Positions 30,046 to 39,108 of a stretch of 64,000 nt of DNA are shown here, in pieces. Positions within the stretch are counted from its first letter, which is position 1. Each line of letters begins with the position of its first letter. Location: contig CACBPP010000004.1 in the NCBI GenBank assembly GCA_902541175.1, positions 53,747 to 117,746 on the forward strand. Direction: 5' to 3'. A program made the position numbers and the translations under genes. Origin of the DNA: an uncultured SAR86 cluster bacterium. GTDB taxonomy: Bacteria; Pseudomonadota; Gammaproteobacteria; Magnimaribacterales; D2472. The notes under the pieces are model-generated. The model saw nothing but the letters and a program-made list of their open reading frames with translations. It did not search any database and was not told the DNA's origin.

Positions 30046-30948
30046 ATGATTTTAAACACCTCCATTGATAAAAGCTATTTATATGTTCATTTATCAAGCA
30101 TTTCAGATCCTAAAGGTATTGTGCATATATGTCATGGCAAAGCAGAACATATTGGAAGATATGAATGGTTGATATCTAAACTTAACGATGATGGTTATCA
30201 TGTTATTTCGATAGACCATAGAGGTCATGGTAAAAGAATTGAAAGCAATGATGATATTGGAAAGTTTTCAGATAATCAGAATGGTTGGGAAATGGTAGTA
30301 AATGATTTCGAAATATTAATTAACGATACACAAAAAAATTTCCCACATTTAAAACAATTTCTTCTAGCTCACAGTATGGGATCATGGATCGCATTATCAA
30401 TGCTCAAAAATGAACTTACTATTGATGGTTTAATTCTATCTGGATCCTCAAAATTTCCCAAACTATTGATAACAGTTCAAAAGCTAATTATAAAAATCGA
30501 TATATTATTTAATGGTAGAAAGAAAATTAATAACATTATGGAAACCTTAACTACCAAAAGATTTAACAATTATTTTAAGCCAAATAGAACAATAAGTGAT
30601 TGGATATCAAATGATAAAAATAATGTTGATAATTATGTTAAAGATAAGTTGTGTGGTTATAAAGTAACTAATGGTCTATGGATGGATATGGCTCAGGGAA
30701 TAGAAGATGCTTTTAGAATTTATGATTACAACATTACAAATAAAAATATTCCTGTTTTAATTATCTCTGGATCAGAAGATCCTGTAGGTGAATTTAAAAG
30801 AGGAGTAATATCTTTATACAATTTTTTAAGAAACTTTTTTACAAATATAGATATTAAAATTTTTGAAGACGAAAGACATGAAGTTTTTAGTGGAAATAAA
30901 AAAAGAGAAGTTTATGAATCTTTTAAATCATTTTTAGAGAAAGCATGA
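30046..30948 (+). CDS. Alpha/beta hydrolase, lysophospholipase/monoacylglycerol lipase-like
   Basis: A 300-aa cytoplasmic hydrolase. The oxyanion region is CHGKAEHIGRYEWL (29-42), followed by DHRGHGKR (58-65). The nucleophile is Ser110 in AHSMGS. The acid Asp lies in ISGSEDPVGE and the His in DERHEVF. This order matches the serine aminopeptidase S33/lysophospholipase group, which usually cleaves fatty acyl esters. It is divergent from the FabH-like gene and overlaps the next secreted esterase by four bases (ATGA), indicating coupling. Confidence 0.88.
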   Translation: MILNTSIDKSYLYVHLSSISDPKGIVHICHGKAEHIGRYEWLISKLNDDGYHVISIDHRGHGKRIESNDDIGKFSDNQNGWEMVVNDFEILINDTQKNFPHLKQFLLAHSMGSWIALSMLKNELTIDGLILSGSSKFPKLLITVQKLIIKIDILFNGRKKINNIMETLTTKRFNNYFKPNRTISDWISNDKNNVDNYVKDKLCGYKVTNGLWMDMAQGIEDAFRIYDYNITNKNIPVLIISGSEDPVGEFKRGVISLYNFLRNFFTNIDIKIFEDERHEVFSGNKKREVYESFKSFLEKA

Positions 30949-31988
30949 AATATATTTTTTTAATATTTTTTATGAGTTTTCTGTCTTCTTCTGATATGAA
31001 AAAGGTTTATGTATATGAAGATGGCCTTGAAAGACATTACCTTATTTATGTCCCTGATGCATACAATAAAGATACCAAAACAAATATAGTTTTTGGAATT
31101 CACGGGTATGGAGGAACCGCATCAGGTTTTGAGAGTGAATTAACTGGAGGCTTTAATAAATTAGCAGATAAACATAATTTTATTGCAGTTTATCCAGAAT
31201 CCACATTTTTTTACGATAAAGAAAATACATTAATTACAACTTTCAACGATATTATTAGACAAACAACCTACGAGGAAATATCTAATAATTGTCTTGCTGA
31301 CGATAAAAGATTAATTTATCCAAAGTTTCCTAATTGTGATCGAGGAAGATGTGGTTGGGCACCATGTGTTGATGATACTAAATTCATTAAAAATTTGATT
31401 GATAAATTAAAAATCGAATTTAATGTAAAAGATGTTTATTTAATAGGTAATAGTACAGGGGGGATGTTCGTTAATTCATATGTGTGTATGTATCCTGAAT
31501 CAATTAAGGCAGCAATTAGTGTAAATGGTTTACCACGAGATGGTTTTGCTTGTACTCCTGATGTACCTGTAAATTTCATTTCATATGCTTCTTTAAATGA
31601 TGAAACTATACCTCCAATTGGAAAAATTGCTTTTGACGGACTCTTTTATGAAAATCAATCTAACTTTATTGATAAATGGACAAAAAAATTCAATTGCAAA
31701 AATTTAAAAGAAGTTACCTTCAAGCACTATGAGGAATTTGAAGAAAAAACATACTCCGAATGTTCAGATGATATAAAGATAATGTCTATTTTAAACGTAG
31801 ATTCTGATCATATGTGGCCAGAAGCAGGATATAACAAAGATACAGGAATAAGTTCATATACAAATTTCGGTTCTTGTGTTGGAGACATTCAAAGCGATTT
31901 AAATGCTCCAAAATGCTACAGATCAAATGATAGGTGGGGTAGTGAATATATTTTAGAAAAATTATTTTCCCTTGATCATTCCCACTAA
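30945..31988 (+). CDS. Secreted esterase of the PHB depolymerase/LpqC type
   Basis: A 347-aa protein with a short signal peptide (KYIFLIFFMSFLSSS). The alpha/beta hydrolase core has GIHGYGG (51-57), the nucleophile Ser170 in GNSTGG, an Asp in NDETIPP, and a His in DSDHMWPE. This order matches the LpqC/feruloyl-esterase/PHB depolymerase family. It has about ten cysteines, including CDRGRCGWAPC at 131-141, unusually many for this genome, which suggests disulfides and export. The substrate could be a polyester or an aryl ester. Its 3' end overlaps the convergent hydrolase by 27 bases. Confidence 0.8.
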   Translation: MKYIFLIFFMSFLSSSDMKKVYVYEDGLERHYLIYVPDAYNKDTKTNIVFGIHGYGGTASGFESELTGGFNKLADKHNFIAVYPESTFFYDKENTLITTFNDIIRQTTYEEISNNCLADDKRLIYPKFPNCDRGRCGWAPCVDDTKFIKNLIDKLKIEFNVKDVYLIGNSTGGMFVNSYVCMYPESIKAAISVNGLPRDGFACTPDVPVNFISYASLNDETIPPIGKIAFDGLFYENQSNFIDKWTKKFNCKNLKEVTFKHYEEFEEKTYSECSDDIKIMSILNVDSDHMWPEAGYNKDTGISSYTNFGSCVGDIQSDLNAPKCYRSNDRWGSEYILEKLFSLDHSH

Positions 31989-32840
31989 TTCCTTTGATAT
32001 TAGATCTGGATCCTCAAAGTAGGGGAAATGACCTACATCTTTAAGAATTACAATATCTTTATCATGATCTATATCTTTTAAAAGTATATTCTCTGGATTA
32101 AATCTTGCTAACTTATCTTTTTCACTAAAAATGTATTTAATATTTTTTAATTTTGAAATTTGATCATCAGTTAATCTAAAAATATTACAAGATTTTAAGT
32201 CAATAGAGCTTATTTCCTTTTCTGATTGGTTAAACAACCTCTTTAAAGGATAAAGTTTAATTTCTCTTTCAGGATCATCTTCAACAACTTTTGTACCATA
32301 AGGTGATTTTATTTGCCCCTTTGATCTCCCATAAAAACCTGAACCCATTGTCCCAAATCCTTTGGTTTTTATTTCTGTTTTAGGAAACTTATAAATTCCA
32401 TATTTCATTAGAAATTCAACAGCCTGATCCAAATTACCTTTTGCAAAGTCAAGCAACATATCACCTACAAGGAATGGATATGCAATATTCATGCATATTG
32501 TCATTTCATTTTCAAACTCTGTTGCAAGGTCTAGTGCAACCAATCCACCCCAACTATGACCAATTACGATTGGTTTTTTTATATCGATTTCATTGAATAC
32601 GTCGATGCAAAAATGAGTATGATCTCTTATTGAATCTACTATTGGGCCTGACGTATATCCATGACCTGGCAAATCAATACCAAGAATATTAAATTGATCA
32701 TAAAGGTCTTCTAAATTAAACATTGAAATTATTCTATGATCCATTCCTGCTCCAGGCACAAAAATAATTGATGTTTTATTTACATCAAATGGATTTTTTT
32801 CAAAAATATTAGCTCTATGATTTTTTAAATTTAATTGCAT
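31962..32840 (-). CDS. Alpha/beta hydrolase
   Basis: A 292-aa cytoplasmic hydrolase with the fold order FVPGAGMDHRI (27-37, oxyanion), GIDLPGHGYT (54-63), nucleophile Ser96 in GHSWGG, and a His near the end in KDVGHFPYFEDP. It resembles general esterases of the MhpC/BioH type. The substrate is unknown. The ATG lies inside the end of the upstream BCCT gene (26-base overlap on the same strand), so the two are cotranscribed and perhaps functionally linked: import of a compound followed by ester or C-C hydrolysis. The 3' end overlaps the convergent secreted esterase. Confidence 0.85.
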   Translation of the reverse strand: MQLNLKNHRANIFEKNPFDVNKTSIIFVPGAGMDHRIISMFNLEDLYDQFNILGIDLPGHGYTSGPIVDSIRDHTHFCIDVFNEIDIKKPIVIGHSWGGLVALDLATEFENEMTICMNIAYPFLVGDMLLDFAKGNLDQAVEFLMKYGIYKFPKTEIKTKGFGTMGSGFYGRSKGQIKSPYGTKVVEDDPEREIKLYPLKRLFNQSEKEISSIDLKSCNIFRLTDDQISKLKNIKYIFSEKDKLARFNPENILLKDIDHDKDIVILKDVGHFPYFEDPDLISKELVGMIKGK

Positions 32841-34290
32841 TTTTAATGATCGATAATATTAGAAATAAATAAATTAGAATCAATGGTACAGATATTACAA
32901 CTAAAAGCCACATAAATGAGTCCTTACCTCCTAAAAACATAATTAAAGCTGGTTGTATCATAAGAATTATTGCAAAAAAAACTCTCAAACTCCTAGAGGG
33001 TTTATCTTTAAAATTCTTCATAGATGCTGTAGCCAAAATATATGATAGAGAATCATAAGTTGTGCACAAAAATACTACTGCAATTATGGTAAATAAAATT
33101 AAGAAAAATGTTCCATAATCTAACGAAGATATAGTTTCAATAACAAGAGCATGTGATGTCATAGATTGATCTGCATATATTTTTGGCGCGTCCAAGATAC
33201 CATTCTCATATGCGTAAATAGATATATTTGATAGAACCCCAATATGAAAAATACAACCCAATGAACCAACAATCAAAGCTCCAAAGATCAATTCCCTCAC
33301 AGTTTTATTATTTGAAATATTAACTATAAAAGCTCCTACTGCTGGTGCTAGAGCTATATACCATGCCCAATAAAAAACGGTCCAATCAAGCGAGTACTGT
33401 GATTTAAGTAAGCTAAGTGACAAATAGTTTTTTAAAACATATGTAACTGGTTCAAATGTATTAATGACAATGTATTTTGTAGGACCAGTTATTAAGATTA
33501 GTGTTAAAAAGGAGATAACAAGAATAATATTAAAATTACTAAGTTTTTTAATACCGTTTTGAAGGCCTCTATAAACACTTATTGAAACAATGCACATACA
33601 TATTAATAACATGACAAAATCTAAATAAATTGTTTGATTAAATCCAAACAATTTTGATATAGCAGCTGACATAAGAGGAAAGGATAGTGCCAGACCAACA
33701 CCTGCTCCTGTTAATATTGCACCAATAAAAAAGATATCTAATAAAATTCTTATTGGTCCAGATTGTTCTTTTAGGAGTATTCCTGAAAAAGTTAGTGGAG
33801 TATTTGGATTCTTCATAAGTGAAAAAACAAATGCTACTGTTGGAAGTATGTATAGGGCCCATCCTGTAAACATCCAATGGAATAATGGATAGGACCTTGC
33901 TTTCAGTAAAGATTGATCCTCACCTTCAATAGGATTTGTGTAATAAACAAGCCATTCATAAGTAGACCAATAAAGAAGTGCAGCACCCATCCCAGTTGCA
34001 AATAGCATTGAATACCATGAAAAATATGAATAATCCGATCTCCCTTCAAGAACAATTTTTCTTGAACCACTTTTCGAAAATGCTATTACGACTAAGAAAA
34101 CTAATACACCAAAACCAATATATAAAAATAATGACTCGAAGTTTATTGCAAAAAAGCTATATATTGAGAGTAGATTTTTTGCACTACCTTTTGGATCAAT
34201 AAGCACATAAGAAGACAGTAATAGCAAAAAACTAAATGTAATTACTAATACTGTTTTGCTCCAAAGAGGATTTAATTTTATATTAAACAT
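32815..34290 (-). CDS. BCCT family transporter with altered substrate box
   Basis: An inner-membrane carrier of 491 aa with about 12 helices. The BCCT signatures are present but changed. The glycine-rich stretch reads GMGAALLYWSTYEW, where the family has GMGIxLLFxGVAEP. The core helix reads FYWAWYIALAPAVG, where betaine carriers have the pattern TWWxxWxPF. Two Trp of the usual ammonium-binding box are thus replaced by Tyr and Leu, so a substrate other than glycine betaine is likely. I use the ATG at 34290. A TTG ten codons upstream would run into the divergent nuclease gene. The downstream alpha/beta hydrolase overlaps it by 26 bases. Confidence 0.85.
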   Translation of the reverse strand: MFNIKLNPLWSKTVLVITFSFLLLLSSYVLIDPKGSAKNLLSIYSFFAINFESLFLYIGFGVLVFLVVIAFSKSGSRKIVLEGRSDYSYFSWYSMLFATGMGAALLYWSTYEWLVYYTNPIEGEDQSLLKARSYPLFHWMFTGWALYILPTVAFVFSLMKNPNTPLTFSGILLKEQSGPIRILLDIFFIGAILTGAGVGLALSFPLMSAAISKLFGFNQTIYLDFVMLLICMCIVSISVYRGLQNGIKKLSNFNIILVISFLTLILITGPTKYIVINTFEPVTYVLKNYLSLSLLKSQYSLDWTVFYWAWYIALAPAVGAFIVNISNNKTVRELIFGALIVGSLGCIFHIGVLSNISIYAYENGILDAPKIYADQSMTSHALVIETISSLDYGTFFLILFTIIAVVFLCTTYDSLSYILATASMKNFKDKPSRSLRVFFAIILMIQPALIMFLGGKDSFMWLLVVISVPLILIYLFLILSIIKNAIKFKKS

Positions 34291-34310
34291 ATTAAATAAG
34301 AATATTACTA

Positions 34311-34991
34311 ATGATAACAAATAAATATAAATATCCAGAACTTAAACGAATCGAAAATACCCTTGGAAGATTCTATATAGATCCTGAAAATAATGAAGTG
34401 CCAAGTGTTACTACTGTTTTGGATAATATGTCTGATAAGAAATCATCCTTGAGTGAATGGAGAAACAGGGTGGGTGATATTGAAGCAGATAGAGTTATGA
34501 AAGAGGCTACAGATATTGGAACCATGGTGCATCTATCTCTAGAAAATCATCTTAATGGTATTGATGAGGATATCTTTTCTGATAATAGCTTAGGCAATAT
34601 GGCAAAAAGAATGTCAAAAAAATTAATAGATGATGCTCTTGTAAACATCTCTGAAGTTTATGGATTAGAGGTCCATCTTGTCCTAAATAAACTTTATGCT
34701 GGAACAGCAGACTGTATTGGTGTTATTGATGGAAAAGATACTATTATTGATTTTAAAACATCAAAAAGAATTAAGAAAAAAGAGTGGATAGAAGATTACT
34801 TCCTTCAGGGATGTGCTTATGCTAATGCTCACAATATTATGTTTGAGACCAATATCTCGCAAGTTGCTATATTAATGGTTGATCGAGACTTAATGTATAA
34901 AAAATTTCTAATCAAGGAAAATGAATTTAAACACTATACGAATCTTTGGAAACAAAAGTTGTTAAAATTTCATAACACCTTTAGCTGGTGA
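34311..34991 (+). CDS. PD-(D/E)XK nuclease, phage exonuclease-like
   Basis: A 226-aa protein with a RecB-type nuclease core. GTMVHLSLENHL (about 74-85) is the conserved helix with an acidic residue. AGTADCIGVIDGKDTIIDFKTSKRIKK (about 140-165) contains the catalytic Asp pair and Lys. FLQGCAYANA carries the QxxxY-like motif. The N terminus, FYIDPENNEVPSVTTVL, matches exonucleases common in marine tailed phages. No other phage genes lie nearby, so this may be a domesticated phage gene or a cellular DNA-processing enzyme. It is divergent from the BCCT gene with only 20 bases between starts and has no clear ribosome site. Confidence 0.8.
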   Translation: MITNKYKYPELKRIENTLGRFYIDPENNEVPSVTTVLDNMSDKKSSLSEWRNRVGDIEADRVMKEATDIGTMVHLSLENHLNGIDEDIFSDNSLGNMAKRMSKKLIDDALVNISEVYGLEVHLVLNKLYAGTADCIGVIDGKDTIIDFKTSKRIKKKEWIEDYFLQGCAYANAHNIMFETNISQVAILMVDRDLMYKKFLIKENEFKHYTNLWKQKLLKFHNTFSW

Positions 34992-34997
34992 AATATT

Positions 34998-36695
34998 TTA
35001 TTCCTCAATATCAATCGGCGCAGCGATACTCATATCAGTATTTCTGAAACTTTGATCACCAAGAATAGGTTTAATTTTTTCAAGGTCGCTATACATTAAA
35101 ACGCCAGTAAGATCTATCATTGTTGAAGTTTGCTGAATAAATAATTCTGAGTTCCATTTACTTATATCAGAATATTTGTTCCAGTAGTATCCCAAGAAAC
35201 CACCTTGACCATATGCTGGAACATTTAAGCATGTCCAAACTTCACAACTTGACCCATTCCAAACCAAAGGACTATTAGAAGTTAGGCTCTCATCACAAGA
35301 ATATTCATCACAATCTTCATTATTTCTTAGTTCATTTGCTAATGCGATAATGCCAACTCCCCACCATACTTGTTGAATGTTACCATTAGGGCCAGGTCTT
35401 TCAGGAACGGATAACATTCCTCTAGACCAACCGTATCTGTCTAAAGCATTTTTAGCAGACTCTATTAAATAATCATTATTTCTAGTCCATAAATATGACT
35501 GTTCTGTATAGCCTGTGGGGAGTACTTCTCCATCTACCTCTTTGTAGTCCATTTCTCCTAGGTGTTCTGCCTGTATTAATCCAACAACCTTATCCTTTAA
35601 ATTAGGATTTTTTTTCAACCAAGAAACATCTTTGTGTGCTTGTTCCATGCCAGGCATATAATGTCTGCAATCAAGATAAATAAGCAAAGTTCTGTCTCTT
35701 TTTTCTTGAGGAATGTTAGAGAAGTATTTAATTATGCCTAATATGCCCAATGCACCATTATCTTGAGTAATGGATGGACCGTCAGTATGGTTGGTTAAAA
35801 TAATCTGTTCATCTTTGTCGGTTCCGTAATTTTTACCAGGCAAATATCCAATTAACTGATAAGCTTCTGATTTTTCAATTTTACTATTTAAAACAATTGT
35901 TGCTTCTTTTTTTTCTTTTGATGCTTCAATTACACCAACTCCATCTTCTCTTGAAAGAATTAAGGTTGGCGAATCATAATGATCAGGAACAGGAAATGTG
36001 TATAGACCCTTTGTTCTGTCATAAGCCATGTCATACACAATCACGGCACCCGCAGCTTCTCCATCTTCTGGTATTTGATCAAGTCTTTGTGCAAGTTGAT
36101 ACCAAATATCAAAAGTAAAAGAGACCTCAGGATCTACAAATTCAAATGGCTCAGGAAGAGTATCACCATCTAAGACATATTCGTACTCATTGTAAGTAAA
36201 ATTAGTTAAATAATTAGTACTGTATGGCTTACTTGGATGTTTTCTGGTAGGTATGACTACAATTTTATCCTTGATATCAATTGGTGGATTATCATGGTCG
36301 TAGTAGATCATTTCGGCAGTAACTCCATCACGATCTGTTTTACCTGAATATGCACCATAATATGCAACTCTCACGTCATTTCCATCCACCGAAAGTGTCC
36401 AATTTGAGGGATCTTCAGATATTGTCCATTTATCAAATTCCCAAGTATTTCTATATATATCAATAACACCATATTTTTTAAATTCATTTTCTAGAAAGTT
36501 CATGTAATTTTTCCACTCGACAGAGCCAGTTAATGTAGGAAGATTATTATGTTTGACCATTGACCATCTTGTTGCTTCTGATTCATCAACAATCCATTCT
36601 TTTTTGAGTGGTAAAAAAGAAAATTCATTTTTTGAGCAAGAGATAGTTAAAATCAATAAAATTGGTAACAAAGCTACTTTACTAAAGTTTTTCAT
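34998..36695 (-). CDS. M28-like metallopeptidase, lipoprotein
   Basis: A 565-aa lipoprotein with the signal MKNFSKVALLPILLILTISC, Cys20 being the likely lipidation site. A PA-like insert (about 130-275) with EDGEAAGAVIVYDMAYD is followed by the M28 core. TNHTDGPSITQDNGALG holds the first His and Asp ligands, LIYLDCRHYMPG follows, and LIQAEHLGEMDY supplies the acidic residues. A region with four or five Cys (CDEYSCDES, CEVWTC) lies near residue 480. It probably cleaves peptides at the cell surface or in the periplasm. It is divergent from the next TBDT across 99 bases, consistent with joint peptide scavenging. Confidence 0.83.
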   Translation of the reverse strand: MKNFSKVALLPILLILTISCSKNEFSFLPLKKEWIVDESEATRWSMVKHNNLPTLTGSVEWKNYMNFLENEFKKYGVIDIYRNTWEFDKWTISEDPSNWTLSVDGNDVRVAYYGAYSGKTDRDGVTAEMIYYDHDNPPIDIKDKIVVIPTRKHPSKPYSTNYLTNFTYNEYEYVLDGDTLPEPFEFVDPEVSFTFDIWYQLAQRLDQIPEDGEAAGAVIVYDMAYDRTKGLYTFPVPDHYDSPTLILSREDGVGVIEASKEKKEATIVLNSKIEKSEAYQLIGYLPGKNYGTDKDEQIILTNHTDGPSITQDNGALGILGIIKYFSNIPQEKRDRTLLIYLDCRHYMPGMEQAHKDVSWLKKNPNLKDKVVGLIQAEHLGEMDYKEVDGEVLPTGYTEQSYLWTRNNDYLIESAKNALDRYGWSRGMLSVPERPGPNGNIQQVWWGVGIIALANELRNNEDCDEYSCDESLTSNSPLVWNGSSCEVWTCLNVPAYGQGGFLGYYWNKYSDISKWNSELFIQQTSTMIDLTGVLMYSDLEKIKPILGDQSFRNTDMSIAAPIDIEE

Positions 36696-36793
36696 ATAAA
36701 ACCTTCTTAAAAATTATGTGTAATAAAAATTTACTATATTTTAAAATTAATGTATATTTTATTTAAATTTTATTTGTTACTTTAGGGGGTAAT

Positions 36794-39049
36794 ATGAATA
36801 TATTTCATTTTGAAAAAGTCCATAAAGCAGTCACAAAAGCAACAGTTTTTGCTTCTTCTGTATTTATGGCATCGGATGTTCTTTCTCAAGATGCAACGGT
36901 TGAAGAGATAGTAGTTACAGCTCAGAAGAAATCTGAGAATCTTCAAAATGTACCTATTAGTGTTTCGACACTGTCTGCTACTGAGTTAGATAACTTAAAC
37001 ATTAAAGATTTTGCAGATTATGTTCTTCAACTGCCATCTGCTTCAGCAACGCAAAGAAGACCCGGTCAAGGTCAAATCTTTATGAGAGGTATATCTGATG
37101 GTGGTAATTCTAACCAATCACTTCAAGGACCTGCTGTTGCTATATATTTAGATGAATCTCCAGTAACTATGATTGGTGACAACCTTGATGTTCATGTTTA
37201 TGACATTGAAAGAGTTGAGGCTTTATCTGGACCTCAGGGAACTCTTTATGGTGCAGCATCTCAAGCAGGTAATCTTAAGATAATTACTAACAAACCATCA
37301 AGTGAATTTGATGCAGGTGCAAACCTAAGCTCTGAATTTACTTCTGGTGGCGATGACAGCACAATGATCGAGGGTTTTGTAAATATTCCTTTATCAAACA
37401 ATATGGCATTGAGATTTGTTGGATTTAGTGATGAGGATGGAGGTTATATTGACTCAGTTCTTGATTCAATTACGTTCCCTTACAGTGGAATTACAAGAAC
37501 AAATGAGGTCTTTGTAGAAGATAATTTTAATGATGCTGTTAAAGAAGGATATCGAGCTGCATTAAGAGTTGATTTGAATGATAATTGGCAAGTTGATGCT
37601 AACTTCATGGGTCAAGATACTGAAACTGATGGTGTCTGGGATCACAACCCTGACAAATTAGGTAAATATAAAGTTGGAAGATTTTATGATGATACCACTC
37701 ATGATGAGTGGGATAGATTTTCATTATCTGTGACGGGTGATTTGGGTTTTGCTGATCTTACATTCACAACTTCAAGTCTTGAAAGAGATTTTGAAGTATT
37801 AAGTGATTATTCTCATTATTCTATTGATGGCTTTGTTGAAGCTTATTACACATGTTATTCATATTACTTTGGACCATGTGTAGATCCTAGAATCCAGTTT
37901 GAAAATGATACTCATCAAGAATTCGATACAACCGAAATTAGACTTGCTTCAAAGTCTGATGGAATGTTCAATTGGATAGTTGGAGCTTTTATGACTGAGA
38001 ATGAAACTGCTTATGATTCTCAATGGCATGTACCTCAAATTAATCCAGATGCAGCTGTACCTGGCTCGAAGGATTTATATTATCAAACTGATCAAGTTAG
38101 ATATGAAGAAGAATCAGCTGTTTTTGGAGAGCTCTATATTCAGCTTAATGATAAAACTGAAATAACATTGGGACATAGAAGTTTTGACAACGAAACATCC
38201 TTGAAGGGATTTGTTGGAACAATTTGGTGGCCTAATTCTATTTATGGAAGTTCTACAAGACCCGATAATGTAAATTCAAAATTTGATGGTAGTGATAGTA
38301 TTTCTAAATTTAATATTTCATACCAAGCAACTGAAAATGCAATGGTTTATGCTACTGTATCAGAAGGATACAGACCAGGTGGTACAAATAGAACTACTCA
38401 ACTTGGTGCGACATATGATGCCGATTTCCTAACTAATTATGAATTTGGTTTTAAAACTATTCTTATGGATGGAAGGATGAGGCTTAATGGTGCAGCATAC
38501 ACTATGGAGTGGGATGACATACAACTTGGATGGTTTGATTCAAGTATTTCATTACTTGGTCTCGTTGACAATATTGGTGCGGCACAAAGTATGGGTTTTG
38601 AAATTGATTCTCAAATTATTTTAAGTGATAGACTTTCAGCAACATTTGCTTTTGCAAAAAATGATGCAGTTCTTACTGAAAATTATGTCTTGAGAGGCAA
38701 TACTGAGGCATATAAAGATCAAGATCTGCCTTTTACCCCTGATACAAAGGGTAATATAGGACTTACTGCTGAAATATCTGATACTTCAAGAATAGATTTT
38801 AATTATGCATTTGTTGCAGGAATGTATAACGACCTGTTCTTTGATGATAGAGAATTTCAAGATTCATATGGAATTGGAAATCTTTCTTATACTATGGATG
38901 TAAGTGACCAAGCTTCAATACAACTATATTTTGATAATGTATTTGATGAAGTAGCTGAACTTTACATCAATAGTGAAGATATTCAAAGACTAACAACTGT
39001 TAATAGACCAAGAACTTTTGGTATTAAGTACAGTTGGAAAATGAATTAA
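36794..39049 (+). CDS. TonB-dependent receptor (sulfotransferase-linked, copy 1)
   Basis: An outer-membrane receptor of 751 aa. A long signal region (about 1-34) ends near SDVLSQDA. The TonB box-like VEEIVVTAQKK and plug at about 45-165 (NVPISVSTLSATEL, IFMRGISDGG, GPQGTLYGAASQAGNLKIITNKP) follow. The barrel ends RTFGIKYSWKMN. An extracellular segment near residues 349-364 reads AYYTCYSYYFGPCVD, Tyr-rich between two Cys. The ribosome site is aggggg. An intrinsic terminator and a TPR-sulfotransferase gene follow. The same pair recurs at 45198-49880. The ligand is unknown. Confidence 0.93.
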   Translation: MNIFHFEKVHKAVTKATVFASSVFMASDVLSQDATVEEIVVTAQKKSENLQNVPISVSTLSATELDNLNIKDFADYVLQLPSASATQRRPGQGQIFMRGISDGGNSNQSLQGPAVAIYLDESPVTMIGDNLDVHVYDIERVEALSGPQGTLYGAASQAGNLKIITNKPSSEFDAGANLSSEFTSGGDDSTMIEGFVNIPLSNNMALRFVGFSDEDGGYIDSVLDSITFPYSGITRTNEVFVEDNFNDAVKEGYRAALRVDLNDNWQVDANFMGQDTETDGVWDHNPDKLGKYKVGRFYDDTTHDEWDRFSLSVTGDLGFADLTFTTSSLERDFEVLSDYSHYSIDGFVEAYYTCYSYYFGPCVDPRIQFENDTHQEFDTTEIRLASKSDGMFNWIVGAFMTENETAYDSQWHVPQINPDAAVPGSKDLYYQTDQVRYEEESAVFGELYIQLNDKTEITLGHRSFDNETSLKGFVGTIWWPNSIYGSSTRPDNVNSKFDGSDSISKFNISYQATENAMVYATVSEGYRPGGTNRTTQLGATYDADFLTNYEFGFKTILMDGRMRLNGAAYTMEWDDIQLGWFDSSISLLGLVDNIGAAQSMGFEIDSQIILSDRLSATFAFAKNDAVLTENYVLRGNTEAYKDQDLPFTPDTKGNIGLTAEISDTSRIDFNYAFVAGMYNDLFFDDREFQDSYGIGNLSYTMDVSDQASIQLYFDNVFDEVAELYINSEDIQRLTTVNRPRTFGIKYSWKMN

Positions 39050-39063
39050 ATTTTAAAATAACA

Positions 39064-39100
39064 AAAAAAAGGCTGTATCCTTGATACAGCCTTTTTTATT
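39064..39100 (+). terminator. Intrinsic terminator between TBDT and TPR-sulfotransferase
   Basis: A perfect stem ggctgtatc / gatacagcc (39071-39079 with 39083-39091) has a three-base loop, flanked by a run of A before and six T after. It could work in both directions. The next gene starts at a GTG at 39109. Confidence 0.92.
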
Positions 39101-39108
39101 GAAATCGA

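Noticed and set aside
34291..34320. TTG start of the BCCT gene at 34320
   Set aside because: It would overlap the divergent nuclease start and add residues that do not fit the family. The ATG at 34290 is preferred.
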